Source: Chlamydomonas sphaeroides
Taxonomy: Eukaryota; Chlorophyta; Chlorophyceae; Chlamydomonadales; Chlamydomonadaceae
Assembly (NCBI GenBank): GCA_001662425.1
Contig: BDDC01000045.1
Location: forward strand, 71,804 to 135,803
Direction of reading: 5' to 3'
DNA: 64,000 nucleotides
Shown here: positions 22,301-33,859 of the stretch, piece by piece
Numbering within the stretch: position 1 is the stretch's first letter
Layout of the letters: every line of letters begins with the position of its first letter
Notes under the pieces: model-generated
Told to the model about the DNA's origin: nothing
The model's input: only the letters and a program-made list of their open reading frames with translations
The model's database searches: none
Translations under genes and position numbers: made by a program

Positions 22301-25300
22301 CGCACCTGCCCGCAGCCTACATGTCACCGCTGGCCCTGGCGGCACCGCTGGCGGCGGCGGAAGCCATCCTGGGAGCCGATGGCGGCGCCACCGAGCCGGC
22401 CGGCGGCAGGACCGGCGGCGATGCGGACGCCGCGGCGATCGGCAGCCGGCCTGGCGGCGCCGACGGCACCTGCAGCGACGACAAGGGAGCCAGCTCGGCC
22501 TCGGCCACCGGGTGCAGGAGCCTAGGTGCGGTGTGGGTCGTGGGCTTCAGGCGCGATCCTTTGGGAAAAACGAAAGCCCCACTTGCTGGCTTCCCGACGT
22601 GCATGCTGCCCTGGCGCGCGCACGAACCGTTGCACTGCGCACGACCAACGCGTCAACAACCTTGGGCGTGTCGCGTGCGGGGTGGTACACTACTACGTTA
22701 CTCTCGTTTCGGCCGCAACGCCTTGTTTGCTTTGCCAATGGTCCTGACTCGCAGATGCCGCCGCCGCCGCGCCGCCGCCGGCCGGCCCCAGCGGCAGCGC
22801 CGCAGCCTCAAGCTCCTCTCAGGGAGGCCTTAACGTCGCGCCCAGCGCTAACATCACAGGGGACCTCGATATGCGGCCGACGGCGGCGGCGGCGCTGGCG
22901 GCGCCGCCGCCGCCGGCGGGCGCGGCCACCCTGCCGGCGCGGATGACCCTGCTCCACCAGGCCGAGCGGGAGGCACAGGCTCTGTGGGGTGACTTGCACG
23001 ACACCAGCGGCGGCGCCGGTGACGCTGCCGCCAGACCGCGCAGTGGCGGCGGCGGCGGCGGCGGTGGTGAGGCGGCGGCGCCGCCGGCGGGGCTGGAGGT
23101 GATGCGAGCGGTCCTTTCGGGGTCGCCGCTGGCCGTCGCCAGAGCCACCGCCGCCAAGCTGGCGGCTGAGGCGGCGGCGGCACCACCTGCCGACAGCGCT
23201 GCGCCGCCGCAGCCGCAGCCGCCGACGTCGCCGACGCCATCGTCGCCGACGCCAGCGCTGACGCCGCCGTCGCTGCGCAGCCATGATGGCTTCGGGGACA
23301 GCGCCCTGTCGAGCCCGGGGCTCGAGGAAGCCGTCGGTGGCGCCGTCTACCGCGCCGCCGGCGACCCTGCCGACGCTGGCGGCGCCGTCAACGTAGAAGC
23401 CGCCGGCCCCGGCGGCGGCGCCGCTGGCGGCGCCGTTGCCAGCTTTGTGCACATGTACCCAGGCCTGGCTGTGCTCCTGCCCGACATCGGCAGCAGCGGC
23501 AGCAGCAGCACAGGCAGCGGCGACGAGGCATTAGCTGCCGCCGCCGGCGAGGGCGCCGCCGGCCCCAACCCTGCCTCCGCCGAGGCTGACGTGGGCGCGC
23601 AGCCCGCAGCCTCCGCCGAGGCTTCCCCTGCTGCAAGCGCTCCGGAGCCGATCTCAGCCGCTGTCGACTCAGCAGACGCTGTCGCAGCAGCGATGGCAGT
23701 GGCGGAAGCGACGGCCGCCGGCACCGCCGCCGTCGCTGCTACGTCGGCCGTCCCGCCGCCTGCCGAGGCCGGTACGTCGCCGAAGGCCACGTCGTCCCGG
23801 CGGCGCCGCGCGCGGCGATCACAACCCGGTCCCAAGCCGCTGGCGCTGCCGCCGACGGTACCAGAGGACACCGAGGGGCGCGACAGCGACGGCGCACCCT
23901 TCTCGGAGCCGCTGCTGTCCCGGCCGCCCATGTTCTCCGGCGTCGCCTACCCGCCGCCGCCCTTCTCCCCGCCGGGGACGTCCACGCGCAACGGCGGTGG
24001 CGGCGGTGGCAGCAGCAACGGTGGCAGCAGCGGCTACGCCGCCGCCGCGGCGCCGCCGCCATCGAAGGCGGAAGCGGGCTCGGAGGAGCTGCTGATGGAG
24101 GCGCTCCGGCCGGCGGCGGAGGGGCACGAGCAGGAGTGGGCTAGCGCAAGCACCGGCGTGCCGCTCAAGGACATGGCCGTCCTGCGGCCCCACTTGGCCG
24201 AGGCCGAGGCGGCGGCGGCGGTGCTGGCGGCGGTGGCGGAGCCGCCTCCGGTGCTGCCGCCGTTCGCGGCGGCGGCAGTCGGGCCCAGCGGCGGCGCGGC
24301 GGGGATGTTCGGGGGCGGCGAGGGAGTGGATGGGGGCGCAGGGGAGCTGCCGCCGGGCCCGTTTGGGCAGCAGCAAGCGGCGGCGGCGGTGGCGTCCGGC
24401 CATACAGCGCCGGCGCCTGTGTTGCTGGACACAGCGGGGTCGGGCACAATCAGCCACGTGGCCGCTGCGGTGGCGGCGGAGGTGGAGAGCCCAGCGATGA
24501 CGGCGGCGAGCATCCTGGCGGCGGCGGAGGCGGCCGTGGCGGTCCTGCCGGGCGCGCAGGCCCTGGCGGCGGCGTCGCTGCCGTCGACAGCGTCAGGCGT
24601 CGGGCGGCTGCCGGCGGCCAGCAGCCCGGCGAGATATCACCCACCGCTGTCGCCGCTGCGGGCCCTATCCCGCCGCGGCTCCCCGCCAACCGATCTGCAC
24701 GGCGGCCACGGCGCCGCCAGCGGTGCGACGGCAGCGCCGCCGGCATCAGGTTTCGCCGCCGCCATGGGTCCGGAACTGGAGCCGCTGTCGCCGTCACTGG
24801 AGATGCAGCCGCAGCAGCCGGCGACGCCGACGCCGGCGGCGAAAGCTGGTGGCGGCGCCGTAGGCCTGCCGGCGCCGCTACCGTCGGGGGAACTGGACCT
24901 CGATGCGATGGTCCTACGGCCCGCCCTGAGTCTGGAAGTCCTGCCGGGGCGCTCGGCGTCGGCGGCGGCCGCGTTGGCTGCGGCGGTGGCGCCGCCGTCG
25001 CCTGGCGGCAGTGGCGGCCTGGCCGGCTGGATGCGACGCAACGGCAGCAGCGGAAGCGGCGCCAGTGGCGTGCTGGCTGACGGCGCGGTGCCGCTGGGTC
25101 TCGTATCGGGTGGCGGCGGCGGTGGCAGTGGACGACCGCTCGGACGAGTGTCTGGCGGCGTCGGCAACGGCGCCGCTGCGGTGCTGCCACCCGCGCTAGC
25201 GGGGGCGCTGGCGGCGGAGATGGCCAAGGCGGCGGCGGCGAGCGGCGGCGCCGCTGGCATGAGCCGGAGCAGCTCGCAGCGGCGGCGCCGCCAGGGCTGG

Positions 25301-25962
25301 CTGGGCTGGTGGCCTGTGGAGCGAGCGGAGACGCTGCTGCGGGTGGTGGCGGCGAGCACCGTGTGCGCCTCCTCCGAGCTGCTGGCAGGTGGGCTGCAGC
25401 TGCCCAGCCCCAGCATCCAGTGCGGCGTGTCGTGCATCCCTGCGCCCCGGACCGCAGCGGCGACCCCACGAGCCACGACACGAGCCTCCTGCGCCAGCCG
25501 GCCACCCGCATCGCAACACACCCAGGGCGTGCCCCGGGCCGTGTTCACGTTGTCCCTATTCCTGACATACGGCCCTGCCTCGCCCGTGCCTTTGCACTGC
25601 TGCCAGCCTCAACCCGCATGCGCCGTCCCTCGCCTAGTCTCCCGACCTGCGCCGCACCTGCCCGCCCACACATCCCTTGCCCGCCCCTCGCACTCGCCCT
25701 TCCAGCTCTGCACCGACGCACCGAGCCGGCCGCGCCCTACGGCCCCGAGCTCGGCTCCCGGGCGCTGCTGCTGCTGCGCCCGCACGCCACGCTGTGGGCG
25801 CACCTGCCCTGGCCGCTGGCGCCCGCGGCGCACCTAGCTACGCAGGCCATGGTGGCGGCGGGGTGCGGCGCGCTGGCGGCGCTCGACGTTGCACGGGGGG
25901 CGCCGGCTGCAGGCGCTGACGCGGCGCTCCGAAGTCAAGAGGCCAAGAGTGATGCAACCTGA
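19302..25962 (+). CDS. Large low-complexity protein with conserved-looking ends, unknown
   Basis: Not recognised. Seven exons in consistent phase (19302-19421, 19609-19929, 20139-20480, 20707-20764, 20915-22525, 22755-25388, 25706-25962) give 1,780 residues. The N-terminal about 300 residues look folded, with beta-strand-like stretches such as ATAVRVVRVGGGSALRLAFS and PVLTLAKTIHRDKSALVNL, then TLVELTWPTARGREPYVLR. The middle, about 1,300 residues, is Ala/Gly/Pro/Ser/Glu-rich with long poly-Ala runs from GCN triplets and is probably disordered. The C-terminus is again less repetitive: WLGWWPVERAETLLRVVAA, then after the last intron GSRALLLLRPHATLWAHLPW. No signal peptide or clear membrane span is seen. 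The ordered ends argue for a real gene rather than a chance frame. The beta-rich N-terminus could be a C2-like domain, but I cannot support that. Confidence 0.6.
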
Positions 25963-26426
25963 CACCGGCGGCACGAGCCGGATGCAGCGCCGGATTGGGG
26001 GCACCGAGTGCGGCGCGCCCTGGCGTGTCTGGCGGGCCAGGGTGGCGTGGGGCTGGCGGCGGTGCCCGTCGCGACTGGTGTTGCGTGGGCTGCAGGGCTT
26101 GGGTGAGGTCGTGGCTTTGGCGTCAGGCAGGCGTAGGAAGGGTCGCCATGGGGTGGGCTGCACGTGCCTGGGGCTGGGGTGGCTGGCGGCGAGGGGCCAC
26201 GTGCAGGGGTTGCAGAGTTGGGGCGGTGTGGCACGGTAGGGTTGGCGGCGGCAAGCAACAGCGGGACGCTCAGTGCGGGCGCTGGCACGAGTGGGCGCGG
26301 CGCTGAAAGCGGAAGCGCCCAAGCATGAAAGCGGAAGCATCAAAGCATCAAAGCGAAGCAGGGAAGCATCCGGCTCCGGGGTCGGTTCGTCGCAGCGTGC
26401 TGGGGACACGGCAGGGGAGCACCTGG

Positions 26427-26473
26427 CAGGCGCTCACCATGGATCACATGGATGACAGGCGCTCACCATGGAT
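26427..26473 (+). repeat. Two-copy 29-bp-period tandem repeat
   Basis: caggcgctcaccatggat occurs at 26427-26444 and again at 26456-26473. Confidence 0.8.
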
Positions 26474-26896
26474 TGGAGCTGCACTTCGGATTTGCATTGC
26501 GCAGGGAAGGGAAGGGCAGCGGCCCTCGGGTACCGTCAACGTCCACACTGGTGCTCGTTGTAGGGAGGAGAGGACGAGGACGCGCTGTACGTACGCCACG
26601 CGGCTCCGGCTAGAGCATGGGCCGAGCGAGTGGGACTCAGGCGCCAAGGCAGCCTCGAGCACTGGCCCGACCCAGTAGTGGTGCCACGGAATAAGGGCAA
26701 CGGCCGGCGCTGCGCGTTGGGCCGAAGGGTCTCATCTAGCGTGGTCGGGTAGCCGCTGCACACTCGTCGGAGCGGCTCCTGGCGTGGAGATGCGGCAGTG
26801 AAGGGTGCGCGTCACAGTGATGTTTGGCGCTGGCAGACGGGGTTTCGCCTGGCGCGTGTGGGTCGGGCGCGGCCTTGCGCGGCGGGGGCAGCCCGC

Positions 26897-26968
26897 CTGA
26901 CGGCCCCTGACGGCCCTGTCGGCCACCAGGGGCCCCCTGGTCGGGCCCCCTGGTCGGCCACGGTCGGC
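26897..26968 (+). repeat. Degenerate CTGACGGCC/GGTCGGCC cluster
   Basis: Short direct and inverted copies of tgacggcc, gtcggcc and ggggccccctggtcgg are packed into about 70 bases. Strong hairpins are possible. Confidence 0.6.
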
Positions 26969-28240
26969 CTGGGGCACGTCCGTCAGTGCGGTGTGCTGCC
27001 GCAGCAGGCCGCCGCGCAGTTCAACTTCTGCGGCACGCTAGCCTAGGCTGGGAAGCCGCAGCTCCTGCGTGCTGCAGGCATGCCACGCAGGCCAACGGGT
27101 CGTCGGGCGTTCGCGGGCCGGTTTCGACCAAGCCGGCGGTCGCTGACAGCGGCCAAGAGGGCCCCTTGCTCATCTGCAACTAATCTTTCACAAGGGAGCT
27201 GGCCATGCAGGAAAGCGCAGTCTGGCGCAAATCGACTTAGCGACAGCCGTGTTATGATGACGTCCAGGAACAAGCGCGCGATTAGGAAACTTGTAATTTT
27301 AATGCATCCTTTCTGCATACGTCTACCTGCTGGGCTTGCTTGGACCCTGGGTTACGTCTATTACAGCTGTAACTCCTTCCCAGTGGTCAACCCCGATAGT
27401 CAGCAATCTCAACGTGCATTCGCTGGCTACACATATCAAGCGTGGTGCGTTGACGAGTCGACGGCAAAGTGCGGCTGTGCCCCACCTAAAGTGGTCGCAC
27501 AACGGATGCGCCGGAATGTCGATAATAGCAGCAGCGGGTTCTGTTGCGATGTGAATCCCCACTGATGGCTCAGCCGGCTACAAAGGGCTCCAGCACGAAA
27601 CGAATTCCTGGTGCGCCAGCCGCTTCCCTCGTCGCCGCCAACTCAACGGCCTGCAGCGTTGCACATGCTGCTGCGGGTGTGCAAGGACCTCCGCATACGT
27701 CGGAGCGAGTTAACATTCTTATCAGGATTCTTGTCCGCCCTGTGCGACGCGCGCACAGGGCAGCCCGCTTGATAGCGACGAGGACTCGGCAGACCTAAGT
27801 ACGGTTATAATGTGGTGCTCATGCCTGCGCTTCGAGCGGCGGCCAACCAACCGCCAATCGGCGGGCAGCGAGCCCGCAGAAGCGCACACACACGAGAAAC
27901 CGGTAGGGAAGCAATGGCACACATGCATGGGGGTTACGCGTGCCTCACGGCTGCCTGTGCCGTTGCGCTGTTGTGGCTGCAGCTAATGGCAGACGAGTCC
28001 AATCTAATGGACGAGGTGGCGGCAAAGCGGATGGCTGGGTATCCGGCGGTGCTGACACTACAGGTGTGGGGCAAGGTTCGAGTGTATGAGGTTTACTATG
28101 CTCCTTGGCGCAAGGGAGGTGGGCCATGGCGTTGGTCCGACATGCCCAAGCCGTTCATAGCCAGGTTGCCACCGCACTGCCGCGGCCCGAACGGCTGACG
28201 CTCGATACCCATCGCGCCACAACACCCTCAGGCCAGCGGG

Positions 28241-31200
28241 ATGGGCCAACCCAGCGCCGCTGCCCCGCCCCCTGAGTCGCCGAGCGGCAACCTGGGGCAC
28301 AGCTGCACGTTCACCGCCTCTCGCAGCATGGGTGTAGGCTTCGACGGCGGCTCTGCGCTCTTCTGCGACGCTGCGAACGCTGGAGATGCATACCTGTCGC
28401 ACCCCTCCTGCGACCTTACCGGTGCGGACTCGGTCGGCGCGCCGGCACCCACCGACGCTGAGGGCGGCGGCGGGGCCGCCACGGGAGACCCCGGCGCCGC
28501 CGCCGCCAAGCCCCAGCCCGCACGTGCCCTGTCCAAGCTGGGCAATACTCTACGCGCGGCGCTGCTGCGCGGGGGCAGCGGCGGCAGCAGCGGCGTCAAG
28601 GCGCTCGGCTCAAGCCGGCAATCCAGCCGAGCCCGCGTGCCGACCGTGTCGGACGCGGGCTGCCGGGATAGCAGCGGCGCCGGCCCCAGCGCCAGCGCGG
28701 CTGGCGGCAGCGGCGCGTCCATGTGGGTCCGAGCCCGGAGCACCAGCGGCCTGGCGGCCACAGCCAGCGTCGGCGAGGGCCCACGACCTGACAACCGCGC
28801 CGCTCGTGCCTTGGCTCGCAATGGCAGCGCCGCCGGCAACGGCCCCGTTGCGACCGCCGCGATGAGCGCCGGCAGCTGCACGGTCGCACCCGTCGACAGC
28901 CCCGCCTCCGCAGGCCCACACATCCGGCCGCGGCCGCCGCCGCTCGTGCTAACCGGCAGCGGCCCCATCCTTTGGGCGTCGCCCTGCAGCTCGCCGCTCG
29001 GCATCGACACCCCGGACGCGCTGCGCCGCGATCTGGACGGCCCGCCGCAGGCCATGCGACCCTCAGCCGAGCACGTGCCGCCGGTCGTGCCGCCGCCGGC
29101 GCTGCCTCACACGCCGCCGTCACGGGCCAGCTCGCAGCCATTAGGGCACCCCCAGACCGCAACGAGATGGCAGCTATGGCCGCGGGGGCAGGTGCACCCC
29201 GCGGCGTTGGAGCCGGATGCGTCGGGCCCCAACGCGTCGGTGGGTGCTTGCTGCTGGCACGGCGTGTGTGGGGCCTGCGTGTCCGGGAGACGGGGGCCTG
29301 CGCCACCGCATGGCTACGGTTGTCAACTCCCTTCAGCAACCTATCAAATCTATCACAGCGCGATTGCGGTCTACTTAGGAGATGGGCAGCCCACCTCGCA
29401 GCGCACACGGCGCTCACACGCATCCCTGCCGCCGCGCCCCGCCGGTCCCTGTCCCTGTGTGAGCCCGCGCAGGCCGAGCCGCCCGCCGCCGAGGAGGAGG
29501 CCATGAGCACGCGCTCGGGGCCCCTGAGCAGCCCGCTGGGTCGGCTGCGCGGCGGCGGCAGCAACGCGCCCTCCAACAGCCAGCAGCTGCCCTCGTGCAG
29601 CTCCACCACCATGCAGGCGCGGCAGCTGCCGTCGGGCTCGCCCCTGTCCGAGCCAGCGCTTGAGCACGTCGAGGACACGGACGAGGAGAGCGGCGACAAG
29701 GCCGCGGGCGCACGGGCTCGCTGGGGCCTCGCGCCGCGAGCCAGCCGCCGCCGCGAGCCCGCGCGCTCGCCCGCCTCATCATCCTGGGCGACTGCGCCCG
29801 CGCAGGCCTCGCGGACGTCGCCCGCGGACACCGGGCGCTGCTCCCTGCAGGCTAGCTCAACCGGCGCCAGCCCGGCCGGGCCCTCCCCTTCCTTGTTCCC
29901 GCGCGCGTCCGCAAGCGGCCGCGCTGAGGCCTGGCCTAGCATTCAGCCGGCCCCTGACGCGCTACGGCGTTTCACGTCTCCCGGCTCGCTCATCGACGCG
30001 GGGCCGCCGCCGCCGCCCGTCTCCAGCCGGCGCCTGGCCGCGTCCGCAGCGGGCACGGCGTTGCCGGCGCCGCCGGTGCCGTCAAGGTCAAGGTCAAGGT
30101 CGTCCGTGCTCGGCTCGCTGTTGCGGTCACTGGACCTGGGCCCCCCCCTCACACGGGAGGCGCTGGCGGAGGACGCTTCCGGTCCGGCCCTGCCGGCGCC
30201 TCTGGTGCCGTCGCCGCGGCTGCAGCTTCCGCCACCGTCGCCGCCGCCGCCGCCGCCGCTGCCCCAGCTGCTCGAGTCGCCCTTGGGCACGGACGGCGCC
30301 GCCGCCGCCGCCGAGAGCCCTGCCGGCGGCGCCAGCCTGGCAGCTGACGGCAGCGCCGCCGGCGGCTCCGCTGGTGGCGCCGCCAGCCGCTCGCTGACGC
30401 CGCTGTGTCTGGAGGGGTTCGGCTCAGTCGTGACGCCGACCGCCAGCAGCACCGCGCCGCCGGCGACCGGACACACTGCCAGCGTATCGCTATCGTTCAT
30501 GTTCTCCCACAGCCAAAGCCGCAACGAGGGCTCGGCCGCGCCCCTGCCGGGCGTCTTCATCGGCAGCCAGCACCGGTCGCCGGGCGTGGGCGCCAAGGGC
30601 TGGCGCATGCCTCCGCCACCGCAGCCCTCGTTCCGCTTCTTTCTCGACCCCCACACGGTGCGGGAGACGCGCAGCAGCAACGGCAGCGAGGACCCAGTCA
30701 GCGAGGGCTCGGCCAAGCTGGCGCGCCGCCGCGCGTCGAGCCGGCCGCCTAGCAGCCAGGTATCGGTCGGCGCCGACTCGCCGGCAGGTCGGGCACGTCA
30801 TCGAGCTTCGAATGTGCTGGGGATTGTGGATGAGGGCGCCCGGCACAAGTTCCGGCGCTACAGCAGCTTCACGGAGGGCACTGCGTCGCCGGGTAACGGC
30901 GGCAGCGCCGAAGCGCTGGCGCAACTGGTCCTGGAGAGGACCGGCGCAGCCAGCATGGAGCAGCGCCGGGCAGGGGCCGGCGGCGGCGCGGCCAGCGAGG
31001 GCGGTGCGGCGCCTCGCGCCCAAGGAGCGCAGGGCACCGTGGCTGCGGCCGTGGAGGCCGCCACAGCCGCCGCAGCCGCGATCGTGGCTGGCAACGAGGG
31101 CGGCGGCGGTGGCGACGGCGTGGGCAACCACGGGGCGCTTGCTGCCAACAAGGCCGCGGCTGCAGCGGCCCAGGCGCCGCGCTCGCCGGGCTCGGCTGCG

Positions 31201-31782
31201 GGGCTCGTGGCTGCCCGCCAGCTCAAGAACAGCGCCAGCAAGGCGCGCCGAGCGCCGCCGTCACGGCCGTCTACGCCGACGCTGTCGCCGCAGTCTGACA
31301 CGCTGGCGGCGGCGCGGGCTGCCCTGCGCACCCCCCACAGGCTGTCGCGCGGCCCTGAGTCCACCAGCCCACGAGCTGGCACCGAACCCGAATCGCTGCC
31401 CCGGGAGCAAGCAGCTTCGTTGCCTGGTGGCGGCGGCGGCGGCAGCGGAAGTGGCGATGTGCTGTCGTATGCCTTTGCGGCCCTCCAGGCCGCGGGCGTG
31501 CGGGCCAAGCCCCGTGATCGCAGCGGCGAGGGAGGCTCGGGCGCGGCGGCGGCCACCGGGCGTGAGGCGCCACCACGAGGCGGTGCACCGTTCGCAGCGC
31601 TGTCTGCGGCGCTGACGGTGCTGCAGCAGCAGCAGCTACAGCAGGGCCCCAGTCCCGGCGCTGGCTCGTCTTTCAGCAAGTCGTCGCCGTCGCCGCCGCG
31701 GCTGCGGTCGCAGCTCCTGTCATCGGTGCTGCTGGGGCCGCCGTCGTTTGTACACGTGCAGAGCTTCCGCACAGAAGAGTAG
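28241..31782 (+). CDS. Tandem disordered-protein family, member A
   Basis: Not a family I can name. Two exons (28241-29239 and 29473-31782, phase 0) give 1,102 residues rich in Ser, Ala, Pro and Gly. Features shared with the next two genes: ARALSKLGNTLRAALLRGG (compare VALAKISDSLRVLFGG in member B); PRGQVHP close to the end of exon 1 (QRGQVHP in B); SGPLSSPLGRLRGGG at the start of exon 2; the box FRRYSSFTEGTASPG (30850-30895); and C-terminal helices DVLSYAFAALQAAG and PFAALSAALTVLQ ahead of a Gln run. No catalytic domain, signal peptide or membrane span is seen. Clustered Arg/Lys-Ser-Ser/Thr sites suggest a phosphorylated scaffold, which is inference only. The ATG at 28241 opens the long frame; an upstream exon cannot be excluded. 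Confidence 0.65.
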
Positions 31783-32559
31783 AATGCAGGGGAGTGCTGC
31801 AGGCCGCGTCGTGAGGTAGGGACGGCGCATGAGCTGAGTGTGCACCAATGATTTAAGGAACATGGGTGTGGGTTTATGGGTGAAGACCCTGCCGCAGAGC
31901 GGTGCCCGGCATGTGACGATGTGAGGTGGCTTTGCAATCATGGCCAGTGTGCTTGGTGCGCCTGGTTTCATTGGCTGGGCACTGCCCGACCAATTGCATC
32001 GCTTGTGAGGATGTGTTGATTTTGGGGTTTACAATTTTGGGTACCCGTTGGCTACCGTGCTGTGTCATGTGCGCATGTTGGCGTGGGCTGCCCGTTTCCA
32101 ATTGCCGCCACGTGTCCGGGTCAGGTTCCACGAGTCCGGGACCGTTGGCGAGTGAAGCTGTGCATGGTCGTCATTGCTTCATGTTGTTGAAGAGCCCGCG
32201 GCCTGGAGGGCAGCAAAGGAGCACAACAGAGGTGCGTGCGGGCCCCCGTGTGGTACGGAGGTATGGCACGGCTGAGATGGCGTGCTTCGGCTTTGAACGG
32301 CATCCCAGCCGGTCTTTGAACCCTTGACCATATGCCGTCTGTGCCGCGTATGCGGCAGGCCTCATATGACTGTGAGCCGCAGGCGAGATGTCGGGTGGCT
32401 GTGGCTTGTGGGCGTTACACGCAGCATGGCTTAGAGGAGCTGCACGGCGCCTGCCTGCATGCACGTGTCTCCAGCAGGATGCAGACCGATACATGCTATG
32501 GAAGCTTTGATCGGCATGGCAGCTGCTGGGCGTTTTGTCCTTACACAATGTGGCAAGCT

Positions 32560-32900
32560 GGGCGGCGCGTCAGGGCGCCTCTAAGCTGGGACCTGGAGGC
32601 CAGCCGCCCCTGTGGTAGGACGCGGGAGGTACGCAATTACCCGCTGTGCGCTAACGGCGTGAGAGACGAGTGCCATGTCTTTGGTGGATGCCCCTCACAA
32701 GCCAGCTGCGGGATACGTACAAGCATGATCTGCGACTTGCAAGCCGCGGCATGCGCTGCGTGATGCTAGAAGCCCTGCGAAGCCGACCCAAGCAGAAGGG
32801 TCCGGACCGAAGCCATTTGGCCTGGTATCTGAGGGATGTGTGGGATAGCCGGATTGAAGCACTGAGGAGCCGAGGGCCCCAGCGCACAAATACGTTCTAA
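32560..32900 (+). pseudogene. Degraded C-terminus of a LINE-type reverse-transcriptase ORF
   Basis: One frame reads LEASRPCGRTREVRNYPLC then ANGVRDECHVFGGCPSQ, resembling the Cys/His zinc-knuckle-like end (C-x2-C, D-E-x-H-x4-C-P) of non-LTR retrotransposon polyproteins. About 32690 the similarity moves to another frame, LRDTYKHDLRLASRGMR and HLAWYLRDVWDSRIEALRSR, and ends at a stop at 32898-32900. The frame change and the missing second Cys of the first knuckle mark it as broken. No polymerase domain is seen in the window. The family call rests on pattern resemblance only. Confidence 0.4.
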
Positions 32901-32911
32901 ATGCCAATGAC

Positions 32912-32956
32912 ACCCGCGTGTGGGGTTCTGTTCTGCCTAACACTTGAACACCCTGG
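32912..32956. repeat. Dispersed ~45-bp repeat, copy 2
   Basis: Matches 12746-12790 with few differences (core ctgttctgcctaacacttga). It begins about 12 bases after the stop of the reverse-transcriptase remnant, as expected for a retroelement 3' tail. Confidence 0.6.
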
Positions 32957-33859
32957 CTGTGAAACGGCAACCACCGCTTTGCGGTGTAACAGTCCAAGCA
33001 CCCCTGCGCTGCACAAGGAGCACGACCATGTGCATGGCATGGTGGTCTGTTCAGCCGTCCTTGTGGATTTACGAATGTTTATGTAGGTGTAGCACGCACA
33101 CAAGTACAACGTGGACCAATTGGCTGCCCAAGGCCATGAGGGGCCGTCAGCCTGTGACAGGCCGTGACGATCGTCGTCACTTATCTATGCAGCTGGCCAC
33201 AGCGCTCACCACCTATCTTCAGGGCGTCGACGATTTGCTATGCTTAGTACGTGGCCTCAGATGGCGTGAGCGCCCGTGCGGAAGACTACGAAGAGGATCT
33301 GGCTACGGTGGCACTTGGGGAGCTTGGCGGGACGACGGGGTTTCAGGCCTCCCCGTGTCGTCCGTCAGGCCCTGAACCTTTGCAATACCATCAGGAGATG
33401 ACATGGCGCCATTTGCACATACAACAATTTGAAACTGGCAGCCGCGCTCGAAACGGTCCCGAACGGCGCAAAGTTGACTTTTTGCAACGTGCCCAGACGG
33501 ACCCTCGATGCGCGTTTCTTGATCAATCATGGTTCTGAGACGAGGTCGCCGAGGGCTGCTACACTAAACCGCAACGCACCGCGCAATGGCAAGTGTCACC
33601 GTGTGTGCCCAAGCGCAACGAGGAGCCGTCAGAAGCCCGTGTTGAGCACGCACATAAGCCCTTGTAGATACTGACTTGGGCATCGTGTCGACGTTTCCAC
33701 TCACAGGAGCACGATGGGGGAAGCGGCGAGGTTTCCAGGCGCTTCAGGCTGTGCTTCTGCTTCAGCCAAGCTCAAGACAGTGGTTCATCGGTGCGGCGTC
33801 CGCCAGGCTCTCGAACGTGGAGCGGCAGGCATGGCCCGCTCAGTCCCAGGTTTCCTCCC

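Larger units (their letters stand above)
25963..28240. other. 2.3-kb spacer with short local repeats
   Basis: No convincing gene. Local repeats include a 29-bp period (caggcgctcaccatggat at 26427 and 26456), an aagc/gaagc-rich stretch (26308-26370) and a ctgacggcc/ggtcggcc cluster (26897-26968). The part 27150-27560 is clearly less GC-rich than its surroundings and contains in-frame fragments on both strands that I could not assign; it may be old mobile DNA. The last 400 bases should include the promoter and 5' UTR of the next gene. Confidence 0.5.
31783..33859. other. Spacer between family members A and B
   Basis: About 2.1 kb. Contains the 3' region of member A, a degraded reverse-transcriptase tail (32560-32900), a dispersed repeat copy (32912-32956) and a TGTAA at about 32976. 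The rest is of intermediate GC with no exon I can support. Confidence 0.5.

Noticed and set aside
24450..25511. 353-codon minus-strand open frame
   Set aside because: Shadow of the GCN-rich exon of the 1,780-residue gene; Pro/Arg/Ala repeats only.
27080..27565. 161-codon plus-strand frame
   Set aside because: No family motif; lies in a lower-GC patch and could be a mobile-element fragment, which I cannot show.
27812..28198. 128-codon plus-strand frame just upstream of member A
   Set aside because: No motif and no in-phase junction to member A; more likely 5' UTR or promoter.
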